A stretch of DNA of 64,000 nt from Spraguea lophii (GCA_001887945.1 LDOQ01000225.1:1-64000), one strand, 5' to 3'. Positions 21,264 to 31,767 are shown, counted from the stretch's first letter. Program-made: numbers and translations. Notes: generated by a model not told the origin, from the letters alone.

Positions 21264-21702
21264 GATATTGCTTGGTCCAGTGGTAGTAGGATGATAACCA
21301 AATCTTAAGTCTAACGGGTTTGAATCCTTTATTTGGGAGAATTTTCAAAAAAAAGAATAAATGATAGTTATGAAAGGTTAAATGGGTGAAGGTTCGATAA
21401 CGTAATATTGGTTATGGCTTATATAACAGCTCATCGCTAAATTAAAGTAATATTTAACTGGCGTAATTGCAATTCCTGTATTGGTTTATTAATCTATATT
21501 ATTATATTAAGAATCTCATTAAAAACGGTCGAATAATTATTATATCATACATAAAATTTCAACACTCTAGAACATAATATAAGATTAATGTATATCTGTA
21601 ATGAAACCAGTTAATACAAGTTTAAACATGTTTTCGAACTCAAAGGTCACATACCACAACTAATTAGAAAACTTCTATAAATAAAAGTTTCATTTAAAAA
21701 AA
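21264..21702 (+). mobile_element. SINE-like element, copy 6, diverged
   Basis: Box A is TTGGTCCAGTGG, box B is GGTTTGAATCC. Body landmarks ATTAATCTATATTATT and TATATCTGTAATGAAACCAG remain, and the 3' end is CTATAAATAAAAGTTTCATT plus A-run. Old copy; no clear target duplication. Confidence 0.78.
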
Positions 21703-21850
21703 ATATTAAGACCATATAAAAATTTAATATATAAAATTGATAAAAATACGAACATATTCTTATTAAATATAATAATATAATAATATATGATTAATAACAA
21801 TATTATTTACATCTTTATCAATATTATATCTTTTATAATTATCTTTACCC

Positions 21851-22189
21851 ATGCATAATATTAAATATGATATAAATAATAATAACAATAACAGTAATAA
21901 AGATATAAATAATAATAATAACCATAATAATCATACTATTACCACTAATACTAATACCACTAATAATAATATTAATAATAATAATGATATAGATATTAAG
22001 AAGTTATTAGAATATACTCTTACTCTTAGTTATAAAAGAAAAGAAAGTAATAATATTATAAAAAGAATAATAAAGAGAATGGATGGTATAATAGATAATA
22101 AAAATAAAGATAGTAAAGAATTAAAAGAAGAATATGAAAATATAAAGAAAGAATATTATGATATTAAATTTAATAAATATAAATTATAA
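21851..22189 (+). CDS. Small Asn-rich protein with helical C-terminus
   Basis: 112 residues: an asparagine/histidine/threonine low-complexity N-terminal half, then a well-behaved helical domain (about 48-112) starting IDIKKLLEYTLTLSYKRKES and ending EEYENIKKEYYDIKFNKYKL. TTTACCC directly before the ATG marks a real gene start. No family recognised. Confidence 0.68.
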   Translation: MHNIKYDINNNNNNSNKDINNNNNHNNHTITTNTNTTNNNINNNNDIDIKKLLEYTLTLSYKRKESNNIIKRIIKRMDGIIDNKNKDSKELKEEYENIKKEYYDIKFNKYKL

Positions 22190-22371
22190 AAAATAAATTA
22201 TAATATATGTGATATACGTAATAGAGTGTGATTGTTAATATAATTTATTATGATGATTAATATGATTGTTAGTATTATCTAACCTATAACTATTATCATA
22301 CACTATAATTATTATAATCTATTACAATACATTACTATTATCTAACCTATCCTAACCTAATACTATTATGA

Positions 22372-23280
22372 TTATAATCTATCATCATTGTTATAATATA
22401 TTTTATCTTTTACATTTTCTATATAAAATTCTATATCTCTTATATTTTTATTCTTTAGTATATCTTTTGTTATTTCTTTAGCTTCTTCTAATAAATTAAT
22501 ATTTCTATTATATTCTTCTTTCTCGTAGAGATAACATATTGATATTAATATAAGATTATTTATATTATTTTTATTGTATATTCTATCTTCTTTAATAGTA
22601 GTAGTAGTATTGTTAATGGTATTGTTGTTAGTGGTAATAGTATCGTTGTTAATGGTATGGTTAGTATCAGTGGTAATCTTGTTATTATTATTATAATTTA
22701 TTTTTTCTTTTAAAGGTATTCTTTTCTTATCATCTTTTATATTATTTACTTTCTTATTTATACCATCTATTTTCTTATAATCTTCTATACCATCTATTTT
22801 CTTATAATCCATCTTTATATTATATTCACTTATATCTACTTTATCATCATCTACGCTATGTCCTAGTATCTCTCTTTTCATTGTCTGTATTTCATATTCT
22901 GTTATCAAAGATACTGGTATTGTATTTAATGTGAATCCTATTACATTTACCATATCCTTTTCTCTTTTAACAATATCTTTTTTTGTGACTGACTCTTCTG
23001 TTACCATTGTATAATAGTGTATTTTCTTTGGATATTCCTCATCTATCTTTGCTGCTATGAACAATGCTGTGAGTCCTATTAATTGATAATTATTTAGATC
23101 CTCACCTCTATATGTTGTATATTTATCAAATATATATACAGCGTGTATATACGTGCGTATAGAATAATTAAAATCACTCGTTACTTCAAATAGCCAGTGT
23201 ATTAGTGTTTTACGGTGGTTGTTGTTTACAATTTTTACAATTATATTCGTATTAGAGACTTTTGTGATCTCTTTAAACAT
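22372..23280 (-). CDS. Cyclin (mitotic/G1 B-type fold)
   Basis: 302 residues. Cyclin box from about 20 to 130: HRKTLIHWLFEVTSDF, then AVYIFDKYTTYRG, NNYQLIGLTALFIAAKIDEE and VTKKDIVKREKDMVNVIGF. The R, D, L, K and E positions of the cyclin fold are in place, so it should bind and activate a CDK. The C-terminal half carries a threonine/asparagine-rich insert (about 205-235) before a shorter helical end. CCCTT precedes the ATG. Subclass not assigned. Confidence 0.88.
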   Translation of the reverse strand: MFKEITKVSNTNIIVKIVNNNHRKTLIHWLFEVTSDFNYSIRTYIHAVYIFDKYTTYRGEDLNNYQLIGLTALFIAAKIDEEYPKKIHYYTMVTEESVTKKDIVKREKDMVNVIGFTLNTIPVSLITEYEIQTMKREILGHSVDDDKVDISEYNIKMDYKKIDGIEDYKKIDGINKKVNNIKDDKKRIPLKEKINYNNNNKITTDTNHTINNDTITTNNNTINNTTTTIKEDRIYNKNNINNLILISICYLYEKEEYNRNINLLEEAKEITKDILKNKNIRDIEFYIENVKDKIYYNNDDRL

Positions 23281-23316
23281 AAGGGAAGGTATGGGTGTGT
23301 GGCAAATATATGCTTA

Positions 23317-23469
23317 AATGGAGGTAAAATAGAAATAGAATGGAGGTAAAATAAATATGTGAAAAATAAAATATTTAGAGTAATTGTGAAATGTTTAGGA
23401 TATGGTGATATTAAGAGAATTGTGTAATATAAAAAAATATAAAAATATTAAAAAATGGAGGTAAAATAT
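23317..23469 (-). promoter_or_regulatory. Three copies of TATTTTACCTCCATT upstream of the cyclin
   Basis: Read on the cyclin strand, TATTTTACCTCCATT occurs at 23353-23339, 23332-23317 (TATTTTACC with a C-change at the edge) and 23469-23454, that is about 37, 59 and 175 bp before the cyclin ATG. Candidate binding site; no factor known. Confidence 0.45.
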
Positions 23470-23669
23470 ATGAAAAAATCAAAAAGATGACATAATATTT
23501 AATTTAACTAAAAATAGGTATTAAAGTGAGGAGATATTATTTAGATATTATTAAAATAATAATGAGATAATAAGAGATAATAAGATGTTATTATTATAAT
23601 TACTATTATTATAATATTATTACTATAATTACAATAATTACTATATGAATAATATTTATTATAGAATAT
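23470..23669. other. Intergenic between cyclin and secreted peptides
   Basis: AT-rich, with an ATTATTATAATTACTATTATT simple-sequence patch. Nothing else seen. Confidence 0.4.
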
Positions 23670-23810
23670 TTAATAGTAATTTAAGAAATGTCCTCCTTTA
23701 GTATCATTACCATATACACCTCTGTGTACCATTAAACCATATCCATCATGTTTTTTTAATCTATTTTTAGGATTTTCATTCTTTATCAAACATAAAAAAA
23801 ATATAAACAT
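23670..23810 (-). CDS. Tiny secreted-type peptide (cluster member 1)
   Basis: 46 residues. Hydrophobic leader MFIFFLCLIK, then a basic, glycine-rich tail (KKHDGYGLMVHRGVYGNDTK). Same strand as two further small secreted proteins within 1.3 kb. Weakly supported because it is short and has no CCC signal, but the composition is unlike the flanking spacer. Confidence 0.45.
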   Translation of the reverse strand: MFIFFLCLIKNENPKNRLKKHDGYGLMVHRGVYGNDTKGGHFLNYY

Positions 23811-24106
23811 ATGAAACAGAAATAAAAATAATTATAAAATCAATGTGTTTCAGTTAAAATTATTTTATTATTTATATTTTATTTTATATTATATATTGTT
23901 ATATTATATTTACTTTATTTTTACTTTCGTTTTTACTTTCTTTTTACATCATTTCATAACCATATTACATTATAACTACATCACTTCATAATCATATTAT
24001 TTTATTATTTATTTTTTACACTCTTTTTACAACACTTCATAACCATATTACACTATAAACACATCATCACATTATAACCACATAACCATACTACTTATTA
24101 TATTTA

Positions 24107-24373
24107 TTATTCTTTCCATCTCTCATAATGATATGTATTATAATCTTTATCTTTCTTTACTTCATTATGTGCACCATGACAATAATGTGATTTCTTTAGA
24201 TGATGCATCAATGGTGACATTGGTCCTGCATACATACGGTATTTAGGTGTATCAACTAAGAATGTAGTAACATATGTTCCATTATGATCATCTAATGTAT
24301 TTATCTTTTCTTTAATAATAGTATTATTAATATATAAAATATTCATAATAAATACAATATAGAATACAAACAT
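24107..24373 (-). CDS. Small secreted protein with YERW tail
   Basis: 88 residues. Signal peptide to about residue 15-18 (MFVFYIVFIMNILYI). The mature part has MYAGPMSPLMHHLKKSHYCH and ends YNTYHYERWKE. The end is shared with the neighbouring 59-residue protein (YDSYGYERWRE), so the two are paralogues or share a C-terminal motif. Function unknown. Confidence 0.62.
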   Translation of the reverse strand: MFVFYIVFIMNILYINNTIIKEKINTLDDHNGTYVTTFLVDTPKYRMYAGPMSPLMHHLKKSHYCHGAHNEVKKDKDYNTYHYERWKE

Positions 24374-24814
24374 AATATAGCAGTCTGGTTATTTATTTTA
24401 TAATCAAATATATTATGAAACAATAATAGATTTATATTATTATTGGTTATACTGTGATTATTATTGTTGTTGCTTAGTAGTTATACTATGATTGATTGAT
24501 TATTAGTTATAATTATACTATGTTTTAAAGTTTATAAATTATTTTATCATATTTAATTATATTGTTACTGTTAATATTACTATTATTATTAATAGAATAT
24601 TTAACTATTACTACTAATATCATTTTATATTAAAATATTACATATATTTTATATTTATACATTTTATTTACTATTTAAAATTTATTTATTATCATTTATT
24701 GTTGTTAAAAAATTATATATTTTAATATTTATAGAATCTGCATTTCTAAGGAATATTTCTTTATTTTCAAAAATATAAAATATTTTATTATCCTCTATTA
24801 CATTTTATTATATT
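24374..24814. other. Intergenic within small secreted cluster
   Basis: AT-rich spacer; no gene or repeat supported. Confidence 0.4.
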
Positions 24815-24994
24815 TTATTCTCTCCATCTTTCATATCCATAACTATCATAATCTTTGTTTCTTTTATTACAAAAACATCCATCACTATGTCTTACACATT
24901 TACTTTCTACACCTGTATATATCATATCTACAGGATCCCTAATAACATAATCTCTTTCTACAGAACAAATAGCATATAAAATATATATAAACAT
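24815..24994 (-). CDS. Small secreted Cys-containing peptide with YERW tail
   Basis: 59 residues. Leader MFIYILYAICS, mature part with three cysteines (KCVRHSDGCFCN, about residues 32-43) and the ending DYDSYGYERWRE. Shares the Y-x-Y-E-R-W-(R/K)-E end with the 88-residue protein 440 bp downstream on the same strand. Too short for most gene finders. Confidence 0.58.
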   Translation of the reverse strand: MFIYILYAICSVERDYVIRDPVDMIYTGVESKCVRHSDGCFCNKRNKDYDSYGYERWRE

Positions 24995-25249
24995 AATAAT
25001 TTAAATGGTAAAGTTAAATTTAAAGATAATCAAAACAATTATGATTCATATTCAAGCAATAGAATAGAATAATTTAAAGGATAAAGATAATGATTGTAAC
25101 AATATAGAATATATTTATTGTAATGGATATTTGTAAAATATATCATTGTTAAACATGGATTAATATTTAATTAATAATTATATATATTTATAAATAACCC
25201 ATAAATTTTATATAAGAAATTAAGTGAAATGATGACGTATAACATATAC

Positions 25250-25411
25250 AGAATCCTAATGTTCTAAAATATAAGGTAAGATGAGATTAATGCATATCTG
25301 TAATAAAACCAGTTAATACAAATTTAAATATTCTTTAAATCCCAAAGATCATAAACCATAATAGACTACAACTATTTAGAAACTTTCTATAAATAAAAGT
25401 TTCATTAAAAA
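25250..25411 (+). mobile_element. SINE-like element, copy 7, 5'-truncated
   Basis: Only the 3' third remains: TAAGGTAAGATGAGATTAAT, GCATATCTGTAATAAAACCAG, then CTATAAATAAAAGTTTCATT and A-run. 5' truncation fits retroposition by target-primed reverse transcription. Confidence 0.8.
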
Positions 25412-25670
25412 TAACCTACAAATTTTAAAAGGATCTAAGTATTTTTTATCGGATTATTCATTTATGATTCAAGTGGATTATAAAAAAAAATAAAAATAAT
25501 TTAAAGATTATAATATACTAAAGTATATTCTCTAAAGAAATCTATGATGAATAATATTTTCAGAATAAGGGATATATCCATCACTTAAATATTATTATAA
25601 TATGTAATTATCATATCATCATTATAAAAAAATTATATAAAAATAAATATTATAATAATTACATAATTAT

Positions 25671-25982
25671 TTATTTTCTCTCTTTTATTATAAAACCATC
25701 AAATATCATTTCATCTGTACTAAGACTATTATATTCATTGTCTGAATATACTATCAGTTCATTAACATCTACACACTTATAAGTATCTATCTTACTATTA
25801 TTCATATTATAAGTATTTTTATTCGTTATTTCTTCTAACTTATTTTTCTTAATAATCTTATTATTCTTTACCTTCTTATCAATTATATTATTTTTTACTT
25901 TACTATCATTTATATTATTCATGTTCTCATCTATTATATTATCTTTAGAGATATTTGTTATTTCTTCTAATTTCTTTCTCAT
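25671..25982 (-). CDS. Small Lys/Asn-rich protein, unknown
   Basis: 103 residues. The N-terminal part contains a repeated KKLEEITN / NKLEEITN phrase 46 residues apart around asparagine/lysine runs; the last 35 residues are ordinary sequence (DVNELIVYSDNEYNSLSTDE, then MIFDGFIIKERK). TATACACCC lies directly before the ATG. Divergently transcribed from the next gene. Confidence 0.66.
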   Translation of the reverse strand: MRKKLEEITNISKDNIIDENMNNINDSKVKNNIIDKKVKNNKIIKKNKLEEITNKNTYNMNNSKIDTYKCVDVNELIVYSDNEYNSLSTDEMIFDGFIIKERK

Positions 25983-26141
25983 GGGTGTATAAATTATTAT
26001 TGTATTATAATAAAATAAATATTATTATGATAAACTAAATACTATAATTGTATACCAATCTTATTTTCTTATTATAATATAATCAATCCTACCATCATTT
26101 CATTATAACACACATGTTATAATACAATCTTTTATACACCC
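25983..26141. promoter_or_regulatory. Divergent promoter with mirrored TATACACCCATG signals
   Basis: The 159-bp spacer drives two genes and has TATACACCC directly before each ATG: minus strand 25991-25983 and plus strand 26133-26141. The T-A-T-A sits only 9 bp before the start codon, implying extremely short 5' UTRs. TFIIB (9840) has the same string. Confidence 0.6.
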
Positions 26142-26699
26142 ATGAAACATACTATACAAGTAGTATCTATATCTAATATACCGTCATCTATATTTCTATT
26201 TCATTACATTGAATTATTTTCTTCTATATCTGAAGTATTATGTTGTGGTGTTAGTTATACATCACCAGAATATTATTTAGTTTGTAAAGATAATAGAAAA
26301 TGTTTAATATTAAATAATTTTATTCTAAGAGATAAAAAATTAAATGTAAAAATAAAAAATATAAAAGAAATAATGTTACATTCAATAAAAGAGCCAACAA
26401 AGAATATAAAATTATATATTAATAATAATATGTATGATGATAATGGTGATAATGGTAATATAAGTGATGATAACAATAATACCAATAAGATAGATAATAT
26501 AACGAATATAAATAATATTTATAATGAATTGGAGATAGAAATATACAAATACGTAGATAATAATATTTCTTTTAAAAAATATAAAAAAAATAATAATATA
26601 TTTATAGAATGTAATAATATAGAAGATAGTATAGAAATATATAAATATTTATGTGGTAGATGGTATAATAAACAATTAATATGGTGTAGTTATATATAA
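26142..26699 (+). CDS. Putative RRM/UHM protein (CUS2/Tat-SF1-like)
   Basis: 185 residues. The N-terminal 75 residues could be a degenerate RRM (QVVSISNIPSS as RNP2-like). After an Asn/Asp-rich linker, the C-terminal segment NNIFIECNNIEDSIEIYKYL then CGRWYNKQLIWCSYI follows the RRM/UHM end pattern (vfVeF...eeA..a...LnGRwf.gr.i...y). That G-R-W-(Y/F) form is typical of U2AF-homology motifs such as CUS2/Tat-SF1, a U2 snRNP factor. A splicing role is inference and the call is tentative. TATACACCC precedes the ATG. Confidence 0.5.
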   Translation: MKHTIQVVSISNIPSSIFLFHYIELFSSISEVLCCGVSYTSPEYYLVCKDNRKCLILNNFILRDKKLNVKIKNIKEIMLHSIKEPTKNIKLYINNNMYDDNGDNGNISDDNNNTNKIDNITNINNIYNELEIEIYKYVDNNISFKKYKKNNNIFIECNNIEDSIEIYKYLCGRWYNKQLIWCSYI

Positions 26700-26790
26700 A
26701 TATACTATTATATTATTATTATAATGATAGTAATTAAATAATAATAGTAATTGAGTAAAAATAAAAATTATTATTACAAATATATTTTTA

Positions 26791-27710
26791 TTGATTATAA
26801 AAAGACTCTTTGAACAGGTAATGTGGGTTGTGGAGACAATAAATCTTAATAAACGTTCTGTTTACAAACTTTTAAAGTTTTTTGACCGGAATCTTTCGGA
26901 AGTCTTTAATGATTATAATGATATAAACGTAAAAACTAGAGGAGCTGAAGGTATGATAACATGTGGTATTTTGTGGATGACAACTTTTAAACACAGATAA
27001 TGTCGTGAAAAATATATAATAAAAGATGGTCGAGTATCACAATCAACGAAACATGAATTTGTCAAAGTTAATGATATTATTAGAAAAAGGTCTTTTATTA
27101 CATTTTCAAATGGATATTAAGGATAGATTGTTAGTTATTGCTCTACTCTGTTTGAAATGATGAACAAAATCATATTATTTCTAAACATGTGTTATCTCAA
27201 TTTCAATGTTAGTAACACATATGGTTATTATCTCATGAATTTATTGGTTGTCACACATGTCGCACCGGCAAGAGAACAAAATATTTTAATATGTAAAGTC
27301 GTTTTCTCCTTCCAAAATAATACACAATAAAATTTTATGATGCTAAAAGATTCTTTAAAGAATGTATTAACAAATATATTTTTAATGATAATATAATATT
27401 AATTTAGAATAATGTAAAATTCTATAGATCTAATCTTATAACATTGTGTTTATGTGAAAAAAAAAGTTCAATTACTATTTTTACCAATCATTTATCTGAA
27501 CTAAATCATATTGAAAACATATATCATTGATTAAACAATTATATAATAAATATGATGTTAAAGGTTATGATATGAGACACTATAAAGAAATATGTTATTA
27601 CATCAGTATATAATTTTAATAATAACATCGGATATCTTTTTAGAAGGTATTATGTTAAAACGTATGAAAATTCTTAACGGTTTTTAATAAGACATTTCAT
27701 ATTCAATAAA
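26791..27710 (+). pseudogene. Tc1/mariner-type transposase remnant
   Basis: Broken by many stops. The 3' half reads, across frames, NNVKFYRSNLI (DNaxxHxs block), KKSSITIFTNHLSELNHIEN (matching the sPdLNPIE block) and a trailing helix; the first piece (26815-26997) may be the N-terminal HTH/linker. The second catalytic Asp reads Asn and the LNPIE proline is His. Ends near 27710. Alternative: another DDE family. Not functional. Confidence 0.55.
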
Positions 27711-27839
27711 AAAATTAAAGAAAACTTATTGTCTTTTAACCGTTTTTTCAACCTTTTCTGAATTTTTTATCTTCCTGAATAACTTTATATTATTACAATT
27801 ACAATCATATCTTTATTTTCTATCATTATAATTACATAT

Positions 27840-28400
27840 TTAATTTTCTATAAAGAATCCTGTAGCCATTCCATCTCTAGACGTACATCTATTTACATAT
27901 CTACATAATTTATCATTTAACACATAATCCAATCCCATTATATTATCGCTTCTCAACAATAATTTCATTACTGCCTCCAACATATTATTATTTAAGAGTG
28001 TTTTATCATTGGTATAATTTACCCTTACTATGCCTGTACATTCATCTAATGGTAAAAATAATATTTTCTCTGTAATATTATTGTTATACGTATTACCTAT
28101 ATTATCCATAATAAATATCCTATTCTTATTATATTTATTTCTATGTCGTTTTAATATTTCATAATATTTATATACTATTGTATTATCTTTTTTATATAAT
28201 ATTTTTTTATTTCTTAATTCTGTTTTCGATCTTTCTTCAAAATTAATACGTATATCTAATTTGTTGAAAAAACTGTTTATATAGATATTAGATTCATCTA
28301 GGTTATTGTTCGTATGTACTATAATATTTATATCGTATACACCATTCGGATTACAACGGTAAATACTCTGCAAAATAATAGTATGGTGAAGTAATAACAT
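27840..28400 (-). CDS. Secreted protein, unknown
   Basis: 186 residues from the first in-frame ATG, starting MLLLHHTIILQSIYRC, a short signal peptide. The mature protein alternates strands and helices (YDINIIVHTNNNLDESNIYI; KILFLPLDECTGIVRVNYTN) and has cysteines near the end (KLCRYVNRCTSRDGMATGFF). I looked for protease or lipase motifs and found none. The open frame extends 25 codons further upstream but without an ATG. Confidence 0.62.
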   Translation of the reverse strand: MLLLHHTIILQSIYRCNPNGVYDINIIVHTNNNLDESNIYINSFFNKLDIRINFEERSKTELRNKKILYKKDNTIVYKYYEILKRHRNKYNKNRIFIMDNIGNTYNNNITEKILFLPLDECTGIVRVNYTNDKTLLNNNMLEAVMKLLLRSDNIMGLDYVLNDKLCRYVNRCTSRDGMATGFFIEN

Positions 28401-28928
28401 AATATGTAATGTATATAAACATAAGGTGTATATATAAGTATGATATCTCAAATCATGTAAGAGGTAATGAAACAATCAATAAACAATTATATTAAAAAAA
28501 AATAATATAAATGTAATATAGACGTGGTATAATGTTATGCATGGTAAAAACTTAGGTAATATAATAATATTTAAAATGCTATGATTATAATATTATGATT
28601 ACTGTATTATGATTGTAAATATGTATTAATTTTATTTTAATATTATTTTATTATTATGTTTTAAGATATTAGAATGTAATATTTAAATTTTGATAATGAT
28701 AAATATAATGATACTGATGACTATAATGATTAATAACAACATAAAGTAATATGAAATATAATGATAACATAAAGTAAATAATACATAACAATATATAATT
28801 ATAAGCTAGTATATTTTAATATATTCTAATATATTTTATTATAACACAATATAAATATAATTCTAATATATTATAACCCTAATTACAATATATAGTATAA
28901 TCTTTAAATTTATCTTTTTTTCTCCCCT
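28401..28928. other. AT-rich intergenic
   Basis: Simple AT-rich spacer; nothing supported. Confidence 0.4.
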
Positions 28929-29297
28929 ATGATTAATCTGTTTTGTATTGTTACTTTTTCTTTTCTTTTATTCTCTTTCTTTAAAAAACACACTGATAAT
29001 ATTATTATTTTTATTGTTAACAATACATTGAAAATGGGTAAAGGGAAAGCTATGGCCCAAGTATGTCATGCTGCTGTTAATATTAAAAGAGAAAATACAC
29101 CTAAGTTGGTATTGAAAGCAGAGGAATATCAATTAAGAGATATTGTTGTGAAAGCTAAACAAATGAAAATACCTGTATATCGTGTATATGATGCGGGAAG
29201 AACACAGGTGCCAGCAGGATCAAATACTATAGTAGCTTTAGGACCTGATGACCGAAGTAAGATAAATATATTAACAAATGAATTGAAATTATATTAA
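28929..29297 (+). CDS. PTH2: Peptidyl-tRNA hydrolase 2
   Basis: 122 residues. Core motifs: IIIFIVNNTLKMGKGKAMAQ then VCHAAV (the KMGKGKxAAQxxHA signature), ending with the conserved AGRTQVPAGSNTIVALGPDD block. It recycles peptidyl-tRNA stalled off ribosomes. The first 20 residues are hydrophobic (MINLFCIVTFSFLLFSFF), giving a membrane anchor as in eukaryotic Pth2. TCCCCT directly precedes the ATG. Confidence 0.95.
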   Translation: MINLFCIVTFSFLLFSFFKKHTDNIIIFIVNNTLKMGKGKAMAQVCHAAVNIKRENTPKLVLKAEEYQLRDIVVKAKQMKIPVYRVYDAGRTQVPAGSNTIVALGPDDRSKINILTNELKLY

Positions 29298-29463
29298 ATA
29301 AAAGTTTAATATAATTTTATTATATTTTATTTTCTACCAGAGGAAAAAACTTTTCATTCATTTATTATTAAAATAGTAGATTTTTATTTTATAATAAAAA
29401 TTTATGAAGAATGTTAAATATTTAATCTCTATTATTATCTTTATTTTTATTTCTATATTTTTT

Positions 29464-30498
29464 TTAAAAATTATTGTATAATTCATTTTTCTCTTTTGAA
29501 TAGAAATCCATTTTATATTCATCATTTTCCCAAAATACTTCAAATGGATTTATCATTGGTTTAGAAAACGATGTACCCCAATCCACACTTAACCTTGTAC
29601 ACGATATTTGTACGAATGCATCTATATACGGTAAACTGGTTATATCACTTTTTATTTCATATAAATAAAATTTATATATATTTTTATCTTGTAATTTATT
29701 TACTATATTTTTCAATATTTTAGGATTACCTTGTTTTCCTAATATAGAATATATTATGCCTATATTTTTACTATCATAAAATTCTTTTATTTGCCCTTTT
29801 CTATTGTTCACCATTTTTTTATAATCGTATTCTTCTTTATATATTTTTTTATTGAATGGACAATATCTATAAAATATTTTATCTGGATTATTTATCATTA
29901 AACTTTCTAAATGAAATCTACCGTCAGCTATAAAAAATATTATATCTGCATTAACTTTAGGTGATGTACATCCAAGTACTTCACTGGCTGATAGTGGATC
30001 GATTTTGTATATGGGATTATTTAATCTTTTATTTATTTCTTGAACGGATCCATTGTATTGTATTGTTCCCAATACTGCAATATTTGTTACATTTTCTTTT
30101 TCCATAACTTTTTTTATCATTTTTATTGAATGTTCAATATCAAATATAATTTCTATAAAAATATACACTACTTTTACTTTCATAAAATTTACGGGTATAA
30201 GACAAGAATGTCCAAAATGTATTAATATATCACAATTTAATTGTTCGCATATATCATCATCTATACAACATGCACCATATACTACGTCAGATAATACTAT
30301 AACATCAATATCGAAATTACTTTCTATTATTCCGGTAATTACTATAGCGTATTGAAGAATACCATCGGGCATTTGCAATGCTACCCTTTTATATCCTTTA
30401 GATAGAATTCTGAGAAGTTTTGGTATTTCAAAATTATAATTTGGTGGGAGAAGTGTGGAGTATGAGTTGAAAGAAGATGGGTGAATAAGTTTTACCAT
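29464..30498 (-). CDS. DPH1: Diphthamide synthase subunit Dph1
   Basis: 344 residues. Motifs: LQMPDGILQYA (42-52), SDVVYGACCIDD with the first cluster cysteine (77/78), HFGHSC (C99), and the third cysteine in QISCTRLSVDWG (about 300). These three cysteines hold the [4Fe-4S] cluster of the radical enzyme that makes the first step of diphthamide on EF2. The QISC-x-R-LS-x-DWG end favours Dph1 over Dph2. ATCCC lies about 15 bases before the ATG. Confidence 0.94.
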   Translation of the reverse strand: MVKLIHPSSFNSYSTLLPPNYNFEIPKLLRILSKGYKRVALQMPDGILQYAIVITGIIESNFDIDVIVLSDVVYGACCIDDDICEQLNCDILIHFGHSCLIPVNFMKVKVVYIFIEIIFDIEHSIKMIKKVMEKENVTNIAVLGTIQYNGSVQEINKRLNNPIYKIDPLSASEVLGCTSPKVNADIIFFIADGRFHLESLMINNPDKIFYRYCPFNKKIYKEEYDYKKMVNNRKGQIKEFYDSKNIGIIYSILGKQGNPKILKNIVNKLQDKNIYKFYLYEIKSDITSLPYIDAFVQISCTRLSVDWGTSFSKPMINPFEVFWENDEYKMDFYSKEKNELYNNF

Positions 30499-30994
30499 GG
30501 TGATTGAAGGGATAAAATAAAAAAAATAAAATTAATGGTAATTTAAAAATTTTTATGTTGTAGAAAGTTTTTTAAAGAATTTTGAAAATATAAAACTTTG
30601 ATGTTGTAAAAAGTTTTTTAAACGTGCTTTTCCGCCAATAAAAATAAAAATATTAAAATAATTGTCAAAATAATATGTAGACTGATTTTATTGGCTATTT
30701 AACTTCTTTTAAAAAAATAAATGTTGTTTTATATTTGAATGTGTAATAATAATATATCACATTAAAGTTATATTGATTATTTTATAATTATTTAAAATAT
30801 ATATAAAATTATTATAGATGTTTAAAAAAGATATAATTTTATAAAATTATAAGAAATACAATAATGAATATATTAAGTTAAATGTTCTATTAAATAATAA
30901 AAAATTTATACAAAGAAATTGTTAATCTTTATTTTTTCTTAACATATTTGTTTATATCTTTGTATATTTTATTTTAATCAATGAATCCCAATTT
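30499..30994. other. Intergenic with a short tandem duplication
   Basis: ATGTTGTA(G/A)AAAGTTTTTTAAA occurs at about 30554 and again at about 30602, 50-110 bp before the DPH1 start. The rest is AT-rich spacer. Confidence 0.45.
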
Positions 30995-31207
30995 CTATTT
31001 ATCGCCTATGTTATCTTTTATAATACGTTCACAAATACATTTAGTTACTTTGCAATTATCACTAATTTCATCCAATATTTCTTTTTTTTCTGCACTTAAA
31101 TTCGGATTATTTGTTGGCACTTTAGATTTATGTAATATACATAATGCACAATATTCATTATATTCATCATTATTGATATTTTCATTTATATTTGATGTTT
31201 TCTTCAT
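30995..31207 (-). CDS. Small Cys-containing protein, unknown
   Basis: 70 residues with C-x2-C (YCALC) and a second cluster CKVTKCIC about 30 residues later, separated by NPNLSAEKKEILDEISDN, a helix. Could be a small zinc or disulfide protein. No CCC signal, so only moderately supported. The overlapping plus-strand frame is a shadow. Confidence 0.45.
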   Translation of the reverse strand: MKKTSNINENINNDEYNEYCALCILHKSKVPTNNPNLSAEKKEILDEISDNCKVTKCICERIIKDNIGDK

Positions 31208-31767
31208 GGTATTATTATTTAGCTTCTTTTTATAGAGAATAAAAAAAGGAGAAGATAATCTTAGAATAATATTTTTAGAAGATATAACAAAATTACTGTA
31301 AAAGAACGTTAAAAAAATATATTTTGAAAGGGGTATGATTGGAATATACGATAATATATTTTATAATATTTAGAAAAGTTAAAATAAGAGATATTTAATT
31401 TCTACATTAAATTATTGTATGTCATAAAATAAGGAGTTTATTGATGAATAAAATAATAAATATTTATAATTTGTTAATAGCTAACAGTTGAATAAATCAT
31501 ATAAATAAGATAATTATATCAACTTATATCTTACAAGTAAATACTATTTTAAGAATATTATTAATTTATTTAATTTACCAATTTCCACCTTTTTATATTC
31601 TTATTACTATTTAATCTTATTTATGAATAAAAAAAAAGAATATCTTTCATTTATTAGTCAAACGAAGATTATATCAAAAGCGATATTATTTTAAATACTT
31701 ATTAAAGAAAATAAATTAAAAGATGGTAAATGAAAATAAAAACTATTTTGTTAACTTTATACTTTTT
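31208..31767. other. AT-rich intergenic
   Basis: No gene or RNA supported. Confidence 0.4.
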
